DNA of 64,000 bases from Choristoneura fumiferana (taxonomy: Eukaryota > Arthropoda > Insecta > Lepidoptera > Tortricidae). How positions within the stretch are numbered: the stretch's first letter is position 1; every line of letters starts with the position of its first letter. Shown here piece after piece: positions 52,501 through 61,500 of this stretch. The position numbers and the translations under genes are program-made. Under the pieces are notes generated by a model. The model was not told where the DNA came from and ran no database searches. It worked only from the letters and a program-made list of their open reading frames with translations. Location of the stretch: positions 6,799,943 to 6,863,942 of the forward strand of contig NC_133473.1 in NCBI RefSeq assembly GCF_025370935.1, read 5' to 3'.

Positions 52501-55500
52501 TGGTGTTGTAGATGTTTATGGGCGGTGGTGATCTCTTACCATCAGGAGACCCACTTGCTCGTTTGCCATCCAGTCGAACAAAAAAAAAGGAGACCGTATG
52601 TAACAGCCCTTTGATCTGATACCTTTTAGGTACCTGTAAAGGTCTCTGCCCATGTGTCAGGCAAAAATATACTATTGTGTAACGTGGCGCTCCGGCGGGG
52701 AGTCGAACCCCGGTCTCCCGCAGGACAGGCGAGGGGATTGACTGCCACGTTAGATTGCAAACGTACCGTGGCACCTTCGCGCCGCGCTAACATTAGCCTA
52801 CGATCCAGTGCGGCTGCGCACTGAGGGTCTGGAGGCTTTCTATACTCGGACTAGCTCAGGGGTCTAGGTCAGGGAGATGATGTAAACACCGATTTGATAA
52901 TACACAATACTGAGGGCTTTTATGCCTGTTTATTGATAACTAGTAAACCTACACCTTAAATACTAAATCACTACTTAAACTACGGCGAACTTAACCTACG
53001 GTTATTCTGTCCACGCTATCACTGCGCGAGAACGATCGCACCGCGGCGGCGGGACAGTGTTTAGTAAGGACGGCACGGACGGTTATTCACACCACGCTAC
53101 CACTGCGCGAGGTCGATCGCACCGCGGCGGCGAGGCGGTGGTTAGTGGATACGGGATGGACGGCGGGTCTGGCCACGCTCCACTGCGCGAGGTAGATCGC
53201 ACCGCGGTGGCGGGTCAGTGTTTAGTACGGATGTTACGGGCGGTTATCCTCACTCCGCTACCACTGCGCGAGTCGATCGCACCGCGGCGGCGAGGCGGTA
53301 ATTAGTGGGTACGGGAGGCTAGAGGGGGTTAGCGGGGAGAGGAGGAATCAGAGGGGGGCGTCACTCGACGGCCCCACACGTCCAGCCAGGCTGCGCGAGA
53401 GATCGCACCGCTCCGGTCTAGTCGCGTCGGAGGACGCCGGGCAACTGCCGCTCTCGGCGGCGCGGCGCGGTTATATACTATCGCGGGGTATGGTGCGGTG
53501 CGCGGCGCGCGGGGCGGCGCTGAAGTGTTGTAGCGCACGGTCTGGCTCGCGGGTGTCGGTAGCGGTTGCGTCAGCCTGGCGCAGTGTTGTAGCCGCACGT
53601 TCCTTGACTCGTGACGGGTTCCCTCGTCACATCCCCCTCCCGCTCGTGAAGATTTTTTCTTCCGGGAAAAAAATCACCGGTGAACCTGTTGGACTACCTT
53701 GTACGATCTGTACTGCCTGCGGGGGGTCCACCTGTGTTCGTGCGGTTGCGGGTAACGGTTGATACTTATCTGTATGAATTGTGGGTTTGTACGGGACTAC
53801 GGGTTATATGTGAAACCTAAACTTCCAGTTGGGTTTTTCCATTTTTTTTTTCGTTTGTTTGTACTGTTTTGGTCACGGCTGTTTTTTGTATTTGGGGAGC
53901 CGTATGCAACACCTTCTGTGGTTGCCGTTGCGCGGCTTCCCTCTCCTCTTATTTTTTTTCCTTTCTTCTCCCGTTGGTACCTTCCGGTCCAACTGGGGAG
54001 GTCTCTGTGTCCGAGTTCCTTCTCATCGGCGTGGACTCTTGCCTAATAGCAAATGTAACGGTGTGGCTCCTACTTAATGTCGTTATTTCCGGTTTTCTAA
54101 TACGGTTTTTGCTGCGGGTTATTTGTAGGGGGCGGTCGGGATCTTAGTTTTATTTCCTTTTTTTTTTTGTTCTGTTTTGTGAAGGGTTTTATGTCTTTTA
54201 TATGGGCTGTTTTTATTCGGTTTCTCTTGGCTTCGTCTCGTAATAAGTATATTACTGGTGACTTCCTTTCGGCGACCTTATATGGTCCCGCGTATTTTGG
54301 GCTTTGGTTCGCGCAAAAAATTTTTATTCGCATCTGATAATGGGTTTGTTTTTTTTTTAATACGTAACTGTCGGGCTGGGTTTCCCACTGTCTCCGTTGT
54401 TGATCGTAATATTTCTTTTGAGTTTCTGTCTGGTAGTACGGTTGTGCTATTTTATTTAGCGTCTTTGCCGTGCCCATACGGCCTGCTCCTAAGGCGTCGT
54501 GGTTCTTTTGTCGGATTTCGGTTTTTTTCTCTTGCTGCACGCACATTTTCTGTTCTGATTTCTGGTCTAGTTTTGTTCCGTATGTTGGGTTTGTTATCTT
54601 TTTATAGAATCTTCCTTCTTTTATGCGGTGTTGCTCTTGTTGTCGGTTGTTGGTTACCTGTTTTATTTTTGTGTTGTACCATTCTCGGGGCTGTTGTTGA
54701 TATTCATATACTGGGTTTTTGGATAATTCATCCGCTACTTGATTGTGTTTACCCGGTCCGTTCTTGAGGTCGACTTTTGAGAATATTTGCGCGTTTCTCA
54801 ACTTTTCTAACGTGTGATCTATTTGCGGTATCGGGTATGCGTCCTTTTCGGTCATTTCATATTTCTTACGGAAGTCAATACAGACTCGGCGGTCACCATT
54901 CTCTTTCTTTACTAGCACTATTGGTGAGCTATACGGGCTTTCGGACGGTTCTATGACGCCTTGTTCCAACATGGTTTTCACGTGTTCATCAATTTTCTTT
55001 TGCTGGTGGGGTTTCCTCGGGTAGTATTTTTGCTTTATTGGTTCATTGTGTTTTAGTTTGATCCGGTGTTCCACCCATGTGTTGCCTATCGGGCTCTTGT
55101 CGCATTTCTCAAACTCGGCGGTCAATATCTGTTCCAGTTCCTCTTTTTGTTTCTGTGTCAGGCCGGTATTGTTGTCTTCCACTTGGTTTTCTTTTGTGAC
55201 GTCGCTGTCTTCTTTTTCAGCTGGTGTGTCTCCCCATTGAAGGGTCAGTCCCACTCGTCTCAATACATCCATTCCAATAATGGTGCAATTTGCTGTTGGC
55301 AACACTCTAACCCAGTGCTTAAATGTGATTCCATTCAGCTCTATAGAGACTAGGACGTCCTTATTATTTCCACCTCGTTACCGTTTGCTAGTATTATTTT
55401 CCTACGCCTATCCTTCTGGGTTGCGTTGCTTTCGACGCATTTCTTGTACGTATCTGTATTTATATATGTGTTAGTTGAGCCTGTATCTATCAAGCATTTT

Positions 55501-58500
55501 TGTTTTTCTCCCATTATAGATGCTTCTTTGAAATACCGGTTGTCCTCCCTTTGTATTTCATTTGCTGCTCCTGCACCTTCCTTTGTCCATCTGCAGCAGC
55601 TTTTGCTCAATACTCCTACTTTCCCGCATGTACTGCAGAATATTTGCCTCCTGCCTCGGCATTCTCTTGTGGAGTGTCCCGGTTTGCCGCATGACCAGCA
55701 GCATGTTGCGGAGTTGTAGTTGGGTTGTATTTTCCCTCGCCCGCTTGTTGTGCCTGGTCGGTGCTCCATTGGTGATCCCTTTGGTCGGTAATTGGTTTCT
55801 AGCTGCGGTATCGGTCCTATTCGGTTTTTTCCTTGAATTTTTCCTTCTGTATATTTTCGTAGTCGGTCGTTAGTTGTATGAGGTCTCCTATGGTTGTAAA
55901 GTCTTGTTTCTTTACGTACGTTTTGTAATTCGGGTGCATGTTTTCATAGATCCGGTTTATCCTCTGTTCCTCCGACAGCTTGGCTTGTCTTCTCATTATT
56001 GTCTGTAAGTCTGTTACGTAATCTGTGAATTTCTCACCGAACCTTTGCTTTCGTGTGATTACTATTTCTTCTAGTCTTGTTTCGTAATTACTGGGAAAAT
56101 AATAAAGTTTGTACAACTTCACGAACCCGTCCCAATCTTCCCATGCATCTTTATTATTTCTGTACCACCACAGTGCTTTCCCCCTTAACACGTGTGGTAG
56201 AGCTTGGAGCATTTGATCCTTTTTGATGTTTTTCGAGGTCATCAACTCTTCTATCCTTTCTAGGATTTCTACCGGATCACCGGTTCCGTCAAACGTTACT
56301 CCCCAGCTTCTCGTTAGACTCGTCATGTCCATTTCTGGTTGTTTTTCGGTGCTCATGGTTGTTTCCCCTTCGTTCGGTATCGCGGTCTCCTTCGTGTCTT
56401 CTGTTTCGTGGCCTTCTTGGCTTCGGATGTGGTCGGCTAGTTGTTTTCGTAGTTGTTCTACGGTTAAATTGTCGGTCGGTAACTCTTGTTCTTTTGATTC
56501 TTTAATTAATTCTGTTTTCGGTAGGCTGTATATCCAGGATGTGGGCATTACGCCTCGTACTAAGTCGATTAGTCCGTGCGTGTTGTCGGTCGGTCTGTTC
56601 GTTTGTCGTAATCGTCGGTTTTCTCTACTATCTCTCCTGACTCTGAGCGAAACACTGTGAGTTATTTAGTTGGGCGCCAAATGTAACGTGGCGCTCCGGC
56701 GGGGAGTCGAACCCCGGTCTCCCGCAGGACAGGCGAGGGGATTGACTGCCACGTTAGATTGCAAACGTACCGTGGCACCTTCGCGCCGCGCTAACATTAG
56801 CCTACGATCCAGGTGCGGCTGCGCACTGAGGGTCTGGAGGCTTTCTATACTCGGACTAGCTCAGGGGTCTAGGTCAGGGAGATGATGTAAACACCGATTT
56901 GATAATACACAATACTGAGGGCTTTTATGCCTGTTTATTGATAACTAGTAAACCTACACCTTAAATACTAAATCACTACTTAAACTACGGCGAACTTAAC
57001 CTACGGTTATTCTGTCCACGCTATCACTGCGCGAGAACGATCGCACCGCGGCGGCGGGACAGTGTTTAGTAAGGACGGCACGGACGGTTATTCACACCAC
57101 GCTACCACTGCGCGAGGTCGATCGCACCGCGGCGGCGAGGCGGTGGTTAGTGGATACGGGATGGACGGCGGGTCTGGCCACGCTCCACTGCGCGAGGTAG
57201 ATCGCACCGCGGTGGCGGGTCAGTGTTTAGTACGGATGTTACGGGCGGTTATCCTCACTCCGCTACCACTGCGCGAGGTCGATCGCACCGCGGCGGCGAG
57301 GCGGTAATTAGTGGGTACGGGAGGCTAGAGGGGTTAGCGGGGAGAGGAGGAATCAGAGGGGGGCGTCACTCGACGGCCCCACACGTCCAGCCAGGCTGCG
57401 CGAGAGATCGCACCGCTCCGGTCTAGTCGCGTCGGAGTACGCCGGGCAACTGCCGCTCTCGGCGGCGCGGCGCGGTTATATACTATCGCGGGGTATGGTG
57501 CGGTGCGCGGGCGGCGGCGGGGGCGGCGCTGAAGTGTTGTAGCGCACGGTCTGGCTCGCGGGTGTCGGTAGCGGTTGCGTCAGCCTGGCGCAGTGTTGTA
57601 GCCGCACGTTCCTTGACTCGTGACGGGTTCCCTCGTCACATTTGTATTGAAAATTATGAGACTATGCCCACTAGCACGTTTCTTAACCAGCCGTCGCCGT
57701 CACGTGCCATACTTATGCGTGCCTGACACGTTCCTATTACGGTCATGGTATGATACGGTATACCTAGTGGGTAGGGTGAGACTTTAAGAACTAAATGTAT
57801 AATTGATATGATTGTCTCGTGATATTTATTTATTAACGGATTAATTTTCAGATTATCCGAACTTCTGCCACCCCATCTGAGAGAAGAACGTATGTCAGCG
57901 TGTGTGAACAAGGAATCCGTTACCGGATGGGTCAACACCTTCAAAGCTAAGTAAGTGTCTAAGCACTATATTATTCAAAGGTCGAATAGAATATGTGTAG
58001 GTACCCTAGAAGTCCATACCGTACCCGGTTTTAGGATAGGCCCCATCTTTTCCCGTGGGTGTCATAAAAGGCGACTAAAGGGGCTGTTGTGGACTCAACA
58101 ACGCTCTTTATTGCCAGCTACAAACTTCAGATTCCAGCACTGTGGTGTAGAAGGCAAGGGGACACCATCACACTATTCTCCGAAAGCTGTCATGAAGATT
58201 CTCTACTGATCCTCAACCAACGGCCTCGGCATTCTATTAGGAGTACAGCGACTTTTAGAACCCGTTGAACACTTCGCTGTTCTTCGTGGAATTTCTAAAA
58301 CCACTGAGTCACAAAAATGCACTATATATATAGCTCTTTGAACTTTATCTTATCACGAAGAATTAAAGGTCAAGAAGAAAATCATTAACGAACAAGAAGA
58401 GTTATTGATCTCTACTGGGGGGGGGGCTTTTCTAATATTATCTATAGGTATCTGCTTACCTTCCAAACCCTTGTGATCTTTTTCAAAGAGACGAAGATAT

Positions 58501-61500
58501 GAGCATTCTTCTTTAAGCGTTACTGTGTCTACGAGTACCTACTAACTTCTATTCAAGAAGTATTTCAAAGACGTATTTGTTCAAGGAAAGTGGCAACCCT
58601 CGTCAAGAAACTACATGAGATGGGCTACTCTTACAGTGCGTCTCGTCAACTCTGCTCTGGAGAATATAGATTTGACCGTGTCTGTCCAAGGTACATACTT
58701 AGATAGATAGATTCTATATTATTTTTGTGTTTTGTCAATATTTGTTCAAACCGTTTGACAATTGACTAGCGGATATTTTTCTTGACCGATTTATTCTCTG
58801 ACACTTTCTCTAATCAATAAGTAAGTATTTATGTATTTGATGGCAATAGTGTCAAATTATAGTACGGAGAACAGTAGGGCTACTGCGAAATTCGAAAATC
58901 TAAACTCGTATCGTACCGTCCCGCTGACGCTGATAATAATGTTATTTCATACGAGAGTGAGAGGGACGGTACGATACGAACTTCGATATTCGAATTTCGT
59001 AGTAGTCCTACAGATTGCTGTTGGGGACAAAAAGTTCTCTAATGGAGAGCGCGGATCGGCAAGCGTAGCGTATGACTTCCACCATCAAGATGGATGGAGC
59101 CTGTTTAACGTCGGAAACTCACAGTGGATGCAGGCCACTTACTTAATTCCAGCCGAAGCAACTGGAGGTCCAACAATGGGCATCCTACATATGATGATGA
59201 TGAGTGCCAAAATATGACGTTCTTCATTTATTGTCAGGTTCATCACACTTCGCCCTCCTGAAAACAACAGCGTCGGTCAGTTAGATCTTGTACGGGAAGG
59301 AGTCATTGTTCTACAGGTAAGCAAGACTTCTCCTTCTTAGGGCACACAACGTATTTTTAGGCGCAGACGACACACGTTTCGTGACGCGCGTTCAAAAGCT
59401 AACCAGACTAGGAAGCAATCACTCGAATAAACTCGAGCAATCAAACTATTATATCAGGACAAAAAATATCTAACCATCCGATATAGGTAGACCTGTTTGG
59501 CAAGCTTTAACTTTACCTGTACCTGAATCTCTTCTGTGCTGGAGCACCCCGAATCAAACCTGAAACTGCCTCTAGAAACTATACAAGCTTTGATGACGGT
59601 TATAGTTTACTTATATAGAGCTGCAGATATAGACCTTTATTGGTGTGGAAAATACGCCGTATGCATCTCGCCTTACGCACTAAAAACCATACGAGTTCCC
59701 TCGTTGTCATTGTGGGATGCCACGGGAGCATAAAGTGACACCGTCGAAACGTAACGCCTGAGTTATTCAATCCTTGCCTCAGGAGCGCGAGTTCTGCGAA
59801 GGCGCCTCAACCCTCTGCCGGGCGCTCCGCGCGAACAGCCTCCGCGGCGTGGTCGCGCAGACGCACGCGTCCTCCCCCCGCTGCTCCGCGTACCTCGCCG
59901 CGCAGCTGCACGAGCTGGCAGCGGTGCTGAAGGCCAAAGCGCCCGCGGCCCCGGCCATACCGCAGCTCGGCAAACTGATCGTGTTTGGAGCTGGTGATAA
60001 GTAAGTGCTGCCTGATAGAACTCTTTTCAAGTAAAAATTAGATCTTAATGTTTTGATGTACAGTCGAGGGCATTTATACCTACAGCCAGCCATAGCGACA
60101 TAATATAAATGTACTTATTGTATTCATCGACCTTTATGGTTGGTGGCATAAAGGTGTATAGACATTTTTTAAATGTTGGTAACGTGGGTACACCTACATA
60201 TTTATGACCTTAACTGTGCATGATACTGACGGTCAAATAGTCCGTAAGTAGGTAATTGCTTTCGTTTCCAGGGGCGTGTCGGAACGTTTGTTTGTTTGTT
60301 TGTTTATACTCTTATTGTACAAAAAGGAAAAACAAAAGGTACATAAATAAAGTTGTGTTAAGTACAAAGGCGACTTATCCCTGCAGGGATCTCTGCCACG
60401 TTTGGAACGTATCCAAAAATAGTGAATGACTTGTGAACAAAAGACGTTTTTCTGCAAATTTCCCGTGAGTTCGGAGCAAAGTAGACGGGCCTATGATATA
60501 AACCTCTGCTTTACTTCTGTTGGTTAGAAATGTTAATAATGTTATCCTCATAATTTTCTCTCTGTGTACTACTATTATGGTGTACAATAGAGAGTCAAAT
60601 CATTATATTGTATTGTTCAGGGTGTCAACTTACGTAAACGCGCTCCGCGAGCTCGGGATAGAGGCGTCCGAAGCTCCCCACTCCGGCGCACCAGTCTGCG
60701 TGCTGAGCGAAGCGGTCCACTGCGACACTCCGACCGTCACCAGCGCCTTGGACGGAGTCGTGGCTGTTCTGGCCACTCCGCCCAATTCGTACTCTGCTGT
60801 CACCGATCCCATCGACCTCGTGTGCGGTCGCGGCGGGGACTTGGCGATGCTTGAGGTGATAACAATAGCGGCCCAGCCCGGGCTTCGTACGGGTGCAGCT
60901 TTGACAAAATAGGCGATCTATAGCCAAACTTTCAATTAATTCGTTCGCTTTTACATTTTACACGTAGGTACAGTCAGTAATAGAAGTGGATGAGCAACTA
61001 TATAGTTTATTGAATCAGGCGTACTTTGCGGAGGTCTATACCAATGAACTTAAACAATTACTTTGCTCACCCGCGACCTTATGATAGCAACGTTTATGCA
61101 AGAAATGTGTGTGTAGATCCTCCACCTCCTGGAACCAAGAACTGGTGAGCAAAGTAATTGTTTTAGTTCATTTACTTACAGCATACTTATATAACTCTAC
61201 GATTAAAGAAAATTTGAAAAAGTTCTGATTTCTATATAGCGCACTAGGTTTAGATAATTGCTGCTGTCGTTATGAATATTCTTAATTCTTAAAAATTATA
61301 TTGGTTCATTTTATTGCTTACAAACTCACATCGAGGGTTTTCGTCGTATTGAGAAACTCAAATTTAAATGTTAACCCACAGGTTCTAACGGAATCTGAAA
61401 TAGACGTCGACGGCAAAGCACGCGTGCAGTCCATACTCGAAGAGCAGAAGAAGACGCTAAAAACACTTCTATCGAAACCTCAGGTCAGCAAATAGACTCG

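Larger units (their letters stand above)
52678..57640 (-). mobile_element. Ty3/Gypsy LTR retrotransposon, internally deleted, about 4.96 kb
   Basis: It lies on the minus strand. The 5' LTR is 56,682-57,640 and the 3' LTR is 52,678-53,631, both TG...CA and differing by only a few small indels and one or two bases. The primer site next to the 5' LTR reads TGGCGCCCAAC (complement of a tRNA-Lys end, as in gypsy). A polypurine tract precedes the 3' LTR. Gag, zinc-knuckle/protease and a pol remnant are present. The reverse transcriptase active site, RNase H and the integrase core are deleted. No env-like frame was found. The flanks are ATTG and TTTG, so a clean target duplication is not visible. 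It sits in intron 4 of the NSUN7-like gene, opposite in sense. Confidence 0.92.

Noticed and set aside
52681..52760. tRNA gene on the minus strand with GGGGTTCGACTCCCC
   Set aside because: It lies at the end of both LTRs and lacks a matching 5' half, so it is an LTR feature.
53057..53305. Open frame reading HHATTARGRSHRGG in the LTR
   Set aside because: It is a by-product of the 81-bp GC-rich array and appears identically in both LTRs.
53829..55873. Several long open frames on the plus strand rich in Phe, Leu, Cys and Val
   Set aside because: They are antisense shadows of the gag-pol frames of the minus-strand LTR element.
54097..57640. Envelope gene making the LTR element a possible errantivirus
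   Set aside because: No frame with a signal peptide or membrane segment lies between pol and the 3' LTR. The gypsy-like primer site alone is not enough.
59774..60093. Minus-strand frame opposite NSUN7-like exon 8
   Set aside because: Shadow of a GC-rich exon with confirmed splice sites and homology.
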